Below are positions 7,579 through 16,559 of a stretch of 58,755 nt of DNA, piece by piece (position 1 is the stretch's first letter; each line of letters starts with the position of its first letter). The stretch is from Rhodospirillales bacterium (GTDB taxonomy: Bacteria > Pseudomonadota > Alphaproteobacteria > Rhodospirillales > UBA2165): positions 1-58,755 of the forward strand of contig JAJECC010000145.1 of assembly GCA_022822205.1 (NCBI GenBank), in the 5' to 3' direction. Both the position numbers and the translations under genes were made by a program. Under the pieces are notes generated by a model, which worked only from the letters and a program-made list of their open reading frames with translations, was not told the DNA's origin and did not search any database.

Positions 7579-9141
7579 ATGGAACACGTGGATGTCGTAA
7601 TCGTGGGGTGCGGCCCGGTTGGTGCCGCCGCGGCCAACCTACTGAGCGAGCGGGGACATTCAGTTGCGGTGCTCGATGAAGCCACCGAGTTTCATGGCGA
7701 AACCCGGGCGGTACATATGGATCACGAGACCATGCGTATATTCCGGGGTATCGGCATCGACGATCGGTTCAAGCCCTACTACACGCCGTTTGAAGGCATG
7801 GAGTTCCTCGACGAGCAACATCGGCGCATGTTCCTATTGAAGGCGGCCGATGCCCGAAGCGGCGAACAGGGCTACATGTTCAGTCAGCCCCAATTGGAGC
7901 TGAGCCTGCGGGAACAGCTGGACCGGCGCGACAACGTCTCGATGATGCTCGGCCACCGAGTGACCGACCTCAGTCAATCCGGTGATTCTGTCGAACTGTC
8001 ATACGAAATCGTCGCTTCGGGAGAGGTCGGCTCCATATCTGCCGCGTACCTAATCGGGTGCGACGGCGCAACGAGCTTCGTTCGCAAACACGTGGGCATC
8101 GAACTCGAGGATCTGGGTTTCGACGAACCTTGGGTGGTCGTTGATTGCGATTTGTTAAAGCCTGTCGATCTTCCCAACTACGGCCAACAAGTCTGCGACA
8201 TCCGGCGCCCCTCGACGTTCATTCCGGCTGAGAACGACCACCGCCGGTGGGAGTTCATGCTCCTTCCCGGTGAAAAACCGGAAGAAGTGGATAATGAGGA
8301 CAAACTATTTGAGCTCATGGCGCCGTGGGGAATTACCCGGGAAAATCTTCGTATCCGTCGAACGGCCGTCTACACATTCCATGCCCTGATTTCGAAGAAA
8401 TGGCGTATCGGCCGGGTATTCGTCGCCGGCGATGCCTGTCACCAGACCCCGGTGTTCATCGGTCAGGGGATGTGCGCCGGCATTCGCGATGCGGCCAACC
8501 TGAGTTGGAAACTATCGCTCGTGCTCGACGGGTTGGCCGACGATGGGATTCTCGACAGCTACCAACTGGAGCGCGAACCCCACGTCCGGAGCGTCATCAT
8601 GGAGTCGGTCAAGCAGGGCCAGATTATCTGCACGACCGACCCCGAACTCGCCAAGGTGAGAGACCAGGTGATCGATGACTTGTCCAAGATCCCTAATCTC
8701 AGTTTCTATGATTCGCTTCCCGACCTGACCGACGGCATTCTGCGGAATCCTTCCGACGACTCTCTGGCGGGCAATGTCGCCATCCATCCCATGGTCGAAC
8801 CGGCGGACGGTCCGGCCACTTTCCTCGACAACGTTTCCGGCACCGGATTTCGCTTGGTCACCCGCGATACGGAACCCTTTGCCGACCTGTCGGAGGAAGC
8901 GCAGCGGCTTTGGCAACAGCTCGACGGCCGGTGCGTGACCATCGCCGAAGGCGCTAGCGGGGCCAATGGCACGCTATCGGTTGCCGATGTGGACGGCCGA
9001 CTCGGAAAACTCATGGATGACTACGGTGTCGAAGCGTTTCTCGTGCGGCCTGATCACTACGTCTACGGGATCGCGCGTGACCGACGGGAGACCGGCGAAA
9101 TGCTTGCCGACCTGGGCACTCGACTGGGCATGTCGGCATGA
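7579..9141 (+). CDS. FAD-dependent aromatic monooxygenase, MhpA/3-HPP hydroxylase-like
   Basis: A 520-residue single-component flavoprotein hydroxylase with a GGAGG site before ATG 7579. The FAD fingerprint is GCGPVG (10-15) in an N-terminal Rossmann fold, the NAD(P)H/FAD DG motif is GCDGATSFVR (about 160), and the GD motif is VFVAGDACHQTPVFIGQG (about 280-298). This class hydroxylates phenolic acids next to an existing hydroxyl and gives catechols that feed ring cleavage. The MhpA-like length and its C-terminal thioredoxin-like tail support the subfamily. The exact phenol is unknown. Extradiol dioxygenases and hydratases elsewhere in the window could take the product further. Confidence 0.88.
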   Translation: MEHVDVVIVGCGPVGAAAANLLSERGHSVAVLDEATEFHGETRAVHMDHETMRIFRGIGIDDRFKPYYTPFEGMEFLDEQHRRMFLLKAADARSGEQGYMFSQPQLELSLREQLDRRDNVSMMLGHRVTDLSQSGDSVELSYEIVASGEVGSISAAYLIGCDGATSFVRKHVGIELEDLGFDEPWVVVDCDLLKPVDLPNYGQQVCDIRRPSTFIPAENDHRRWEFMLLPGEKPEEVDNEDKLFELMAPWGITRENLRIRRTAVYTFHALISKKWRIGRVFVAGDACHQTPVFIGQGMCAGIRDAANLSWKLSLVLDGLADDGILDSYQLEREPHVRSVIMESVKQGQIICTTDPELAKVRDQVIDDLSKIPNLSFYDSLPDLTDGILRNPSDDSLAGNVAIHPMVEPADGPATFLDNVSGTGFRLVTRDTEPFADLSEEAQRLWQQLDGRCVTIAEGASGANGTLSVADVDGRLGKLMDDYGVEAFLVRPDHYVYGIARDRRETGEMLADLGTRLGMSA

Positions 9142-9244
9142 TCTGAGGGCTCGCAGCCAGTGGGGGTTTTCCCCTGACCCGGAATCCGGTATCTGCTAGC
9201 AATGATTTGCTGCCGACTGATCCAAGCCCTGTCGCCGCCGGCCG

Positions 9245-9931
9245 ATGACTGAAACCAAAACGGCGCCAGTGGGCCGCGTCGCCCGACGACGCGTGAAGAC
9301 CCGGGAAGCGCTGCTTAATGCGGCCTACACGCTGATGTCCAAAGGCGGGGTCGAGGGCACTTCTGTGCAGGACATCACCGAGCTGGCGGATGTCGGCTAC
9401 GGGACATTCTTCAACCACTTCGAATCGAAGGACGACATCGTCCTCGCCGTTCTCGATTGTTTGATCAACAATATTGGTCAGCGAAACGACATCGCCACAT
9501 CGGCGATCAAGCGCGATCATCCGGCGGAAGTTGTTTGTACCTCCGTCCGTCTGGTTATTCGTGAGCTTATCACCAGTCCGATCTGGGGCTGGCTCATGCT
9601 GCGCCCCGATTTGCTGGTCGGCCGGATGCGCTCCGGGTTTTACGATTTCGGAATTCGCGACTTTAATATCGCCATCGACATGGAACGCTTTGTCCTTGAT
9701 CCCGCCGAGGTCGAAATCGGCTGGAGCTTTCTGATGTGGGCACTTGCAGGCTGCGCCAAAGACATTTCGGACGGATATAGTCCCCGCGAGACCGAGGCCT
9801 TCTACGTTGAGCTCATCATGCGCGCCATGGGGCTGTCCCCCGGGGACGCCCGCCGGCTGGGGGCCAAGAAGTTGCCGAAGCTTCCCGACCTCGCGATCGA
9901 CTTTTCCTACCAGCCGGTAACGGAAGCCTAA
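9245..9931 (+). CDS. TetR/AcrR family transcriptional regulator
   Basis: A 228-residue regulator. The N-terminal helix-turn-helix runs about residues 17-65: TREALLNAAYTLMSKGGVEG, then the recognition region TELADVGYGTFFNHFESKDD, the canonical TetR pattern. The ligand-binding C-domain is unassigned. It lies 103 bases after the monooxygenase in the same direction and probably represses the GST/monooxygenase promoters through the 7528-7544 palindrome. Its stop codon overlaps the stop of the convergent TRAP permease gene, with no terminator between them. Confidence 0.88.
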   Translation: MTETKTAPVGRVARRRVKTREALLNAAYTLMSKGGVEGTSVQDITELADVGYGTFFNHFESKDDIVLAVLDCLINNIGQRNDIATSAIKRDHPAEVVCTSVRLVIRELITSPIWGWLMLRPDLLVGRMRSGFYDFGIRDFNIAIDMERFVLDPAEVEIGWSFLMWALAGCAKDISDGYSPRETEAFYVELIMRAMGLSPGDARRLGAKKLPKLPDLAIDFSYQPVTEA

Positions 9932-11868
9932 GCGGTCGCGGAATCCTTTCGCCGCATGATCAACTCGCGAAGAACCAGCAGGGCGCCGACGACCGTGCCG
10001 GCAATATCCGATTGCGCGCCCCAGGCGCCGGCCCCGGCGGGAAACAGAAGCGCCAGGCCGGCGGCCACGTAAAGGATGCGGAAAGCCGGTCCAATCGACC
10101 GGAACAAGTGGCCCATCAGGCCGATCGATACCAGCCACACCCCGCCGAGCGCGGTAACGAACGCGAGCCCGACCTCCACGGCGGTCCCCTCCATCAACAG
10201 GCTCGGCGAGGCGATGAACAGGAAGGGAATGACGAAAGCGAGCCAGCCGAAACGCATGGCGGCGAAGCCCGTGCGCATGGGATCCGAGTTCGTCAGGGTC
10301 GCGGCGGCGAAGGCGGCAATGGCCACAGGCGGCGTGATCATCGACATCATGCCGAAATAGAGGATGAACAGGTGCGCCGCGATCGGAGCCACGCCGACCT
10401 CGACCAATGACGGCGCGACGAGGGTCGCGAGCAGCAGATAGACGCCGATGGTCGGCATGCCCATGCCGAGAACGATGCAGATCACGGCGGCCAGCAGCAG
10501 CATGACGATCAGATTGCCGCCGCCGAGCTTGACCAGGAATAGGGTGAGCCCGAAGCCGAGGCCGGAAATATTCAGGACGCCGATGATGATCCCGGCGGCC
10601 GCGCCGATCATGACGATATTGAGCACCGCCATGCCGGTCGCCCGGAGCGCGTCCAGAAGATCGACAATGCCGAGCCGCTTGCCCTTGTAGCCGAGCACCA
10701 TGGCCGTAGCGATGATCACCGCCGCCGACGACAACGCCGACAGTTCGGGCGAGAAGTTCCACCAGAACAGCGCGACGATCAGGACGGCGAACGGCACCGG
10801 GAAGAACCATCCCGCCTTCAAAACCTGCCAGCCGTTGGGAATCTCCTCGGCCGCCACCCGGTCGATGCCGCTGCGGGCGGCTTCCAGGTCGGCCTGAACG
10901 AACAGCGCCACGTAATAGAGGATCGCCGGGATCAGCGCCGCCAGCACCACCGAGGCATAGGGAATCTGCAGGAAGTCGGCCATCAGGAAGGCGGCGACCC
11001 CCATGATCGGCGGCATCAACTGGCCGCCGGTGGAGGCCGTCGCCTCGATGGCGCCGGCGTCGTGCGCCTTGTAACCGCCGTTGCGCATCAGGGGGATGGT
11101 GATAACCCCGGTGGACACGACATTCGAGACGACGCTACCCGAGATCGACCCGAAGAGCCCGGAGGCGAACACCGAAATTTTCGCCGGCCCGCCCCTGTAG
11201 CGCCCCATGAGCACCATGGAGATCTCGGTGAAGAACCGTGACCCGCCCGATTTGAACAGCAAGTTGCCGAAGAAAACGAAGGCGGTGACCACCGTGGTCA
11301 CGATGATCATCGGCGTCCCCAGGATCGCGGTCGGATCCCAGGCGAGATAATAGGCGAGCTTGTCCCAGGCGAGCGGACGTCCGGCCAATTCACCGGGGAT
11401 CAGGTGTCCGACCAGCGCGAGGGCCAGAAAGATGATCACCAGGCCGAAGAGCACGTTGCCGGTGGTCCGCCTCAGCCCCTCGAGCACCAGAACAATGACC
11501 GTAAGTCCGGCGATCATGCCGTCCAGCGGGCGCTCGACGACCGCCTCGGCGAGGACTGGGAACTTCCACGCCATGTAGCCCGCCGACAGGAGCGCCGCAG
11601 CGGCCGCGGCCAGGTCGTACCACGGTACGTGGATGCGGGGCGTCTTGCGCTTCGCCGGCTGGGTGATGAACACCAGCGGCAGGGCAAGGGTCAGCATGCC
11701 GCCGAGATATTGCTCGGTGTAGAGCTCAAGCCCCAAATAGGTGTCGTAAACGTTGACCGCCCAGCCGATGGCGCCGAGGGTCAACAGCGCCGCGAAAACG
11801 GCGACAAAGCGAACCGCGGCCGGCGATGCCAGCCGCGGTTTTTCGCCGATCTCCAGTTCGTCCGCCAA
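9928..11868 (-). CDS. TRAP transporter fused permease (DctQ-DctM), TAXI type
   Basis: A 646-residue inner-membrane protein in which the small 4-TM and large 12-TM TRAP subunits are fused, the usual form for TAXI systems. About 16-18 hydrophobic segments can be counted. Typical stretches are VVTAFVFFGNLLFKSGGSRF, GSISGSVVSNVVSTGVITIP and GMGMPTIGVYLL. Translation begins at TTG 11868, five bases after the stop of the binding-protein gene, with the ribosome site TAAGGG overlapping that stop. The next Met is about 57 residues in and would remove the first helix. It drives sodium- or proton-coupled uptake of an organic acid bound by the next gene's product. Confidence 0.93.
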   Translation of the reverse strand: MADELEIGEKPRLASPAAVRFVAVFAALLTLGAIGWAVNVYDTYLGLELYTEQYLGGMLTLALPLVFITQPAKRKTPRIHVPWYDLAAAAAALLSAGYMAWKFPVLAEAVVERPLDGMIAGLTVIVLVLEGLRRTTGNVLFGLVIIFLALALVGHLIPGELAGRPLAWDKLAYYLAWDPTAILGTPMIIVTTVVTAFVFFGNLLFKSGGSRFFTEISMVLMGRYRGGPAKISVFASGLFGSISGSVVSNVVSTGVITIPLMRNGGYKAHDAGAIEATASTGGQLMPPIMGVAAFLMADFLQIPYASVVLAALIPAILYYVALFVQADLEAARSGIDRVAAEEIPNGWQVLKAGWFFPVPFAVLIVALFWWNFSPELSALSSAAVIIATAMVLGYKGKRLGIVDLLDALRATGMAVLNIVMIGAAAGIIIGVLNISGLGFGLTLFLVKLGGGNLIVMLLLAAVICIVLGMGMPTIGVYLLLATLVAPSLVEVGVAPIAAHLFILYFGMMSMITPPVAIAAFAAATLTNSDPMRTGFAAMRFGWLAFVIPFLFIASPSLLMEGTAVEVGLAFVTALGGVWLVSIGLMGHLFRSIGPAFRILYVAAGLALLFPAGAGAWGAQSDIAGTVVGALLVLRELIMRRKDSATA

Positions 11869-11873
11869 GGCCC

Positions 11874-12842
11874 TTAGGACTTAGGCGGCCACTGCCCCGT
11901 CGCTTGGAAGAACTCGATGGCGCCCGGATGATATTTGAGCGCCGAGAGACCCTTGGTGGCGGTCATCTTCTTCGGATTGAACAGCACCAGGCCTCGGAAC
12001 GAGGCCACCAGGTCCTTCTTGTTTTCGGCCAGGGCCTTCATCACCGCGCCGACGGTCTTGTTGGGCACGCTTGAATTGGCGATCAGGATCAAATCGTAGC
12101 CCATGATCGGGGTCGGCTGGGTAACGCCGGGCTGACCCTTGCGGGGCCGCTCGGTGTGCACATAGGCGACGGGCACCCATTTGCGCAGCCGGGCCATGCC
12201 CTCGGGCGACGCGTCGAGCGGCAGCAGCCGGAGCCCGCCCACCTTGGCGTTGACCTCCCGCACCTTGCCGGAAGCCACGGCGAAGAACAGGGCATCCGCC
12301 CGGCCGCGGGAGAACTCGTCCGCACCCCGTAGCACGTTGGGCACCCGCACCGGCTTGATGTCGGCGACGGTCATGTTGTGGTTGGCCAAGTGGGCGTCGA
12401 TCAGATGACCGACGATTTTCTGTGTCGTATAGCCGTAAGCCAGCCGCTTGCCCTTCAGACCGGTGAACTTCTGCACCGGCGAATCCTTTTGGACGAAGAA
12501 ACCGACGGCCAACGGCCGGAGCCGGGCAACGACCCGGACGTTCTCCTGGGCTTTGGTGTAGATCACCTTGCCCGTATAGGCGAAGCGCGCTTCCAGGTGA
12601 CTGGTGAGCGCGAACTCCAGATCGCCGGCATTCATCGCCGGGACATAGATGCTTGACCCGCCGGACGGGCGCACCCGCATCTGCATCCCCGACTTTTCGG
12701 ACACGACCTTGGCGATGGCGGAGCCGACCCCGTGGGTCAGGGCGCCCGGCCCGGACGTGCCGATACCCAACGTCTGCGCATGAGCACCCGCGCCAATGGC
12801 GAGCGTCGCGGCGGCACCGGCCGCCAACAAATATTTGATCAT
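11874..12842 (-). CDS. TAXI family TRAP transporter solute-binding subunit
   Basis: A 322-residue periplasmic receptor starting at ATG 12842, with a Sec signal of about 23 residues (MIKYLLAAGAAATLAIGAGA, cleaved after HAQ). The mature start TLGIGTSGPGALTHGVGSAI is the typical TAXI fold opening. A longer open frame upstream is not coding in this style. The known ligands of TAXI proteins are few (glutamate or 2-oxoglutarate-like acids in some cases), so no substrate is proposed. It is the first gene of a two-gene operon with the fused permease. Confidence 0.92.
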   Translation of the reverse strand: MIKYLLAAGAAATLAIGAGAHAQTLGIGTSGPGALTHGVGSAIAKVVSEKSGMQMRVRPSGGSSIYVPAMNAGDLEFALTSHLEARFAYTGKVIYTKAQENVRVVARLRPLAVGFFVQKDSPVQKFTGLKGKRLAYGYTTQKIVGHLIDAHLANHNMTVADIKPVRVPNVLRGADEFSRGRADALFFAVASGKVREVNAKVGGLRLLPLDASPEGMARLRKWVPVAYVHTERPRKGQPGVTQPTPIMGYDLILIANSSVPNKTVGAVMKALAENKKDLVASFRGLVLFNPKKMTATKGLSALKYHPGAIEFFQATGQWPPKS

Positions 12843-13055
12843 AGATACCTCCCCGGTTCGGGCACCTTCATGATGGCGGCCCATCTCTTTGCGGTGTTGA
12901 TTGAAGGCCGAGCCGGAAATTGAGTCAAAGAAAAAATGATCGTGATCCGTTTCCTGCATATGGGGTTCGTCCGCCGATGAGGAAATGAATTGTTCATTAC
13001 CGGCCTGCCCGCCATGATGACCGCCATGAATTTCATACTCGTCAAGGAGGAACGA

Positions 13056-13457
13056 ATGGGAGACGCACCTGACCTGAGCTGGCAGGGACTCGTCGGCATG
13101 TGCCGGGACAAGGGATTGTTGGCCAAGGAGCTCTATGTCGTGTTCACCAGGCCGACCGGCGGCCCGGAGGCCATCTTCGAAAACCTGGAGGAGCACCTCG
13201 CGTTTCAAGGCGAGCTGGAAGCCAAGGGCATCATGTTCGGCGCGGGTCCGTTCCCCAACGATGCGGGCGACGAGTGGGGAGGCGAAGGCATGGTAATCAT
13301 CCGCGCCGACAGCCTGGAAGAGGCCACGAAGATCGCGGATTCGGATCCCATGCACGCGAGCGGTGCGCGGGACTACACGATCCGGCCGTGGCTGCTGAAC
13401 GAAGGCCGGGTCATGGTCGATCTCACCTATTCCAGCGGCCGCTACAAGATGGACTGA
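13056..13457 (+). CDS. YciI-like protein
   Basis: A 133-residue protein with a YCII ferredoxin-like domain in its C-terminal two thirds: EEHLAFQGELEAKGIMFGAG, then EGMVIIRADSLEEATKIADS, then a DPMHASGARDYTIRPW block. The start chosen is ATG 13056, because a perfect AAGGAGG lies at 13044-13050, five bases away. The upstream in-frame codons are not needed. It is divergent from the TAXI binding-protein gene, and a terminator follows 23 bases after the stop. The reaction is unknown. Confidence 0.82.
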   Translation: MGDAPDLSWQGLVGMCRDKGLLAKELYVVFTRPTGGPEAIFENLEEHLAFQGELEAKGIMFGAGPFPNDAGDEWGGEGMVIIRADSLEEATKIADSDPMHASGARDYTIRPWLLNEGRVMVDLTYSSGRYKMD

Positions 13458-13480
13458 TTCACAGCCTGAACCGCAAAAGA

Positions 13481-13508
13481 AAACGCCCGGGCCGCAACCC
13501 GGGCGTTT
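13481..13508. terminator. Bidirectional intrinsic terminator
   Basis: A perfect 11-bp stem, AAACGCCCGGG and CCCGGGCGTTT, with a six-base loop CCGCAA. The A/T ends give a short U-run in both directions. It sits between two convergent genes (stops at 13457 and 13531), exactly where a shared terminator is expected. Confidence 0.88.
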
Positions 13509-13530
13509 CCACATTCAGCGTAATTGCCGG

Positions 13531-15129
13531 CTATTTCTTGCGCCACAGGCGGTGATAGCCGAGGTTGGCGTCGTTCGGCGTGCGAACCCCGCCCACATGC
13601 TTCTGAGCCATCATCGCGGCAGGCGCATATTGGAAGGGCATGTAGGCCACCACTTCCGTTTTCGCCTTCTCGAAAGCGCAGTGCGCGGCCTTCACCTCGG
13701 CATCGCCCCGCGCCGCCTTTACCTTGGCGATGGCCGCATCCAGCTTCGGCGAATTGACCCGCCAGATATTGTTCTTGTGCTTGGAATGCAGATCCATGTT
13801 GAACACCGTCGGATGGATCAGCGGCCCGCGCGGGTTCATCCACGCCGGGGTCTCACCCTTGACGATCTTGAACACCACACCGGTGGGCCCGCGGCCGCCG
13901 ACCTTGATCTCGCTTTCGACACCGACCTTCTTCCACATGGCCTGAATGATCTCGATGGTCTTGCGGAAGGACGGAATGTTCAGTGTCCAAATCTCGATCT
14001 TCGGCACCGGCTTGCCGAAGTCGGCCAGCAGCGCCTTGGCCTTCTCGACATTGAACTCAGGGTATGCAATTCCCTCGCAGTGCCACGGCGAACCGGGCGG
14101 GAACGACTGATCGGCGAAGATCGGGGAATTCCGGCCGACGATCCGGATGATCGCCTTGCGGTCGATGGCGTGGGACAGCGCGCGGCGCACCCGGACATCT
14201 TCCAGCGGCGCATGGCTGGCTTGGAAGTTGATCGAGAAATGCAACTGGCCGCGCGTGCCGTTGGCGATATTGAACTTATCGCCTTCCTTGCGGGCGCGCG
14301 CCAAGCCGGAGCCGTTCAACGACCACATCACGTCCAGATCGCCCGCCGCGAACGCATTCCATGCCGCCGCGGTCTCGGGTCCGGTGGTGATGCGATAGAA
14401 AATCTCGTCCAGATGCTGCGAACCGGGATCCCAGTAGTTCGGATTCTTGACCAGAGTCACGCCCTTGCCCGGCACCCACTCCTTGACCATGTAGGGGCCG
14501 GCGCCGGCGGACATGCGATTATAGTTCGGGTCTTCCTGGAACTTCCTGGCGAAGCTCGGTGCGTTGGTGAACCAGACGTAGATGCCGCCGTCCGCCATCA
14601 CGTCGCGGAAGGCCAGATTGGGTTCACCGAACTGGAATTCGACGGTGTGCTTGTCGATCGCCACGACCTTTTGAAGGTTGGAGCCCAATTGCGCCCGGAA
14701 ACGGCCAGCCAGACTGCTGCCCAGCAGGCGGTTCCAGTGATGGACATAAGCCTGGGAGGTCAGCTCTTCGGCGGGATTGGCCGCGTGCGGTGCAAACTTC
14801 ACGCCCTTGCGCAGCTCGACCCGCCAACGCTTGAAATCGTCGGCGGCCGTTGCCTTGACGGCCAGCTTGGGCACGATCTTGCCATCGGCATCCTTCTCGA
14901 ACAGCTTGTCGTGAACCGCATTGAGGACCTGAAACCGTCCCATGCCGCCTTGCGGCACCTTGATGTGATCGAACCCGCCGATGTCGCGGTTGATATGAAC
15001 CGTCAGTTTGCCGCCTTTGACCGGCTGCTCCTGACCGACGGCGCCGGTCGCGGCAACGGCCAAGGCAATGGCCGCCGCCGAACCGGCAAGCAGCGCCTTG
15101 AAACCCATGGATTGTGTAATTGTCGGCAT
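13531..15129 (-). CDS. ABC transporter substrate-binding protein, family 5 (peptide/opine type)
   Basis: A 532-residue periplasmic binding protein with the DppA/OppA fold. The start is ATG 15129 behind GGGAG; the frame extends upstream but without a signal-like sequence. The Sec signal covers about 1-33 (FKALLAGSAAAIALAVAATG). GGKLTVHINRDIGGFDHIK, EFQFGEPNLAF and VRVRRALSHAIDRKAI are family-5 landmarks. No DppB/C permease or DppD/F ATPase gene is in the window, so the receptor is either solitary here or served by a transporter encoded elsewhere. Ligands of this family include peptides, opines, sugars and aromatic compounds. Confidence 0.9.
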   Translation of the reverse strand: MPTITQSMGFKALLAGSAAAIALAVAATGAVGQEQPVKGGKLTVHINRDIGGFDHIKVPQGGMGRFQVLNAVHDKLFEKDADGKIVPKLAVKATAADDFKRWRVELRKGVKFAPHAANPAEELTSQAYVHHWNRLLGSSLAGRFRAQLGSNLQKVVAIDKHTVEFQFGEPNLAFRDVMADGGIYVWFTNAPSFARKFQEDPNYNRMSAGAGPYMVKEWVPGKGVTLVKNPNYWDPGSQHLDEIFYRITTGPETAAAWNAFAAGDLDVMWSLNGSGLARARKEGDKFNIANGTRGQLHFSINFQASHAPLEDVRVRRALSHAIDRKAIIRIVGRNSPIFADQSFPPGSPWHCEGIAYPEFNVEKAKALLADFGKPVPKIEIWTLNIPSFRKTIEIIQAMWKKVGVESEIKVGGRGPTGVVFKIVKGETPAWMNPRGPLIHPTVFNMDLHSKHKNNIWRVNSPKLDAAIAKVKAARGDAEVKAAHCAFEKAKTEVVAYMPFQYAPAAMMAQKHVGGVRTPNDANLGYHRLWRKK

Positions 15130-15321
15130 AAAGAACTCCCATAAATGTATGACGCTTGTTTGTTGTTCTGCGTCGATTGCTTCCCAGTGATTAATGTCAG
15201 GCGACACGCTGAAACGAGGAAAAAACCCTACGAAGCACTCTTATACAAGTCAAGAAATCCGGAGCACGATCCGGTGGGAAATCAGAAAAAAACGAGGCCC
15301 GCGCCGAACGGCATGGGCAAT

Positions 15322-16305
15322 CTAAACCGTGTAGACGACGGAGCCTGTCGTCTTCCTTCCTTCAAGATCGATGTGCGCCTGGCGCGCCTCCCGAAGCGGG
15401 TAGGTCCCGCCGATCTCGATGTCGATGGTGCCGTCCCGAACCAGGCCGAACATCTCGTTGATGGTCGAAAGGAGCGTTTCGCGCGTGGTGTTGAAGTGGT
15501 TGCCGCTCATCCGCTGGAAATAGAGCGATCCCTTGTGCATGAGATCGAGCGGCTCGACCTTGGGAAAATTCCCCGACGCATTTCCATAGCCGATGAGGAA
15601 GCCCAGCGGCGCAAGACACTCCAGGTCGCCCTCGTAGGTGGCGGCGCCGACTCCATCGAAAATTACCGGTACGCCGGCGCCGCCGGTGATTTCGTTCACA
15701 CGCTCGGCGAAGTTCTCGGTAGTGTAGTCGATAACGTGATGACACCCATGGGCGCGGGCAATCTCCGCCTTCTCTTCGCTCGACGTGGTGCCGATGACGG
15801 TTGCGCCCAATGCCGCGGCCCACTGGCAGGCGATCAGTCCCACACCGCCGGCAACGGCGTGAATGAGGATGGTCTCGCCGGCCTTCACCTCGTAGCACGT
15901 CCGAATGAGATTGTGAGCGGTCAGGCTCTTGACGATCATCGCCGCGGCGACCTGATCGTCGACGTCATCGGGAATAGGCAACGCGAAGCGTTCCGGAAAA
16001 TTCCGCACTTCGGCATATGAGCCCATCGGCCCGGTCCCGTAGGCCACCCGGTCCCCGATTTTGATTTCACTCACATCGGGGCCGACCGCCTCGACGACGC
16101 CCGCACCGTCGGACCCGATCACCGCCGGAAATTCGTCACCGGGAACCCCGTAGGAGCCGTTGCGATGGTAGACGTCGCGAAAGTTGAGCCCCATGGCGTT
16201 GTGCCGAATGCGCAACTCGCCGGGTCCCGGCTCACCGGGATCATGGTCCTCCCATTTGAGAACCTCGGGCCCTCCGTATTCATGGATGACAATGGCTTTC
16301 GGCAT
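15322..16305 (-). CDS. NADPH:quinone oxidoreductase family protein (zinc-free MDR)
   Basis: A 327-residue medium-chain dehydrogenase/reductase starting at ATG 16305 behind GGGGAGA. It has an N-terminal GroES-like part (GPGELRIRHNAMGLNFRDVY) and a Rossmann part with AGGVGLIACQWAAALGATVI. The conserved NADPH-phosphate region is TTSSEEKAEIARAHG. No zinc-ligand Cys cluster is seen, as expected for the QOR branch. It reduces quinones or enones with NADPH. It is divergent from the first extradiol dioxygenase gene over a 250-base gap where I found no clear operator. Confidence 0.88.
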   Translation of the reverse strand: MPKAIVIHEYGGPEVLKWEDHDPGEPGPGELRIRHNAMGLNFRDVYHRNGSYGVPGDEFPAVIGSDGAGVVEAVGPDVSEIKIGDRVAYGTGPMGSYAEVRNFPERFALPIPDDVDDQVAAAMIVKSLTAHNLIRTCYEVKAGETILIHAVAGGVGLIACQWAAALGATVIGTTSSEEKAEIARAHGCHHVIDYTTENFAERVNEITGGAGVPVIFDGVGAATYEGDLECLAPLGFLIGYGNASGNFPKVEPLDLMHKGSLYFQRMSGNHFNTTRETLLSTINEMFGLVRDGTIDIEIGGTYPLREARQAHIDLEGRKTTGSVVYTV

Positions 16306-16559
16306 TACGTCTCCCCGCAAATTATGTTGAGCAAAATGAGCCGTCTGAAAATCGGATGCCCGAGACCGTAGTCAAATCGATCATCAATTTCACGCCAAAA
16401 CTCCGACATGGCGAAACCCCAAGACCGCATGGACCGCGTGGTTGATAATCCTCTTCAAATCTCCCATCCTTTGCGCGTCCGATCCGGACTGAATTTTTTT
16501 GAGGCTGTCGCGGGCGTCCTATTTCGGGCCCAAGTCAGGTGCGGCAAGCCCGGGGGAAG

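Noticed and set aside
12984..12998. AATGAA-TTG-TTCATT between the TAXI and YciI genes as an operator
   Set aside because: Short, with six-base arms and no matching copy or adjacent regulator; easily chance in an AT-rich gap.
13552..15144. A 530-codon open frame on the plus strand
   Set aside because: Antisense shadow of the family-5 binding protein, with no family motifs.
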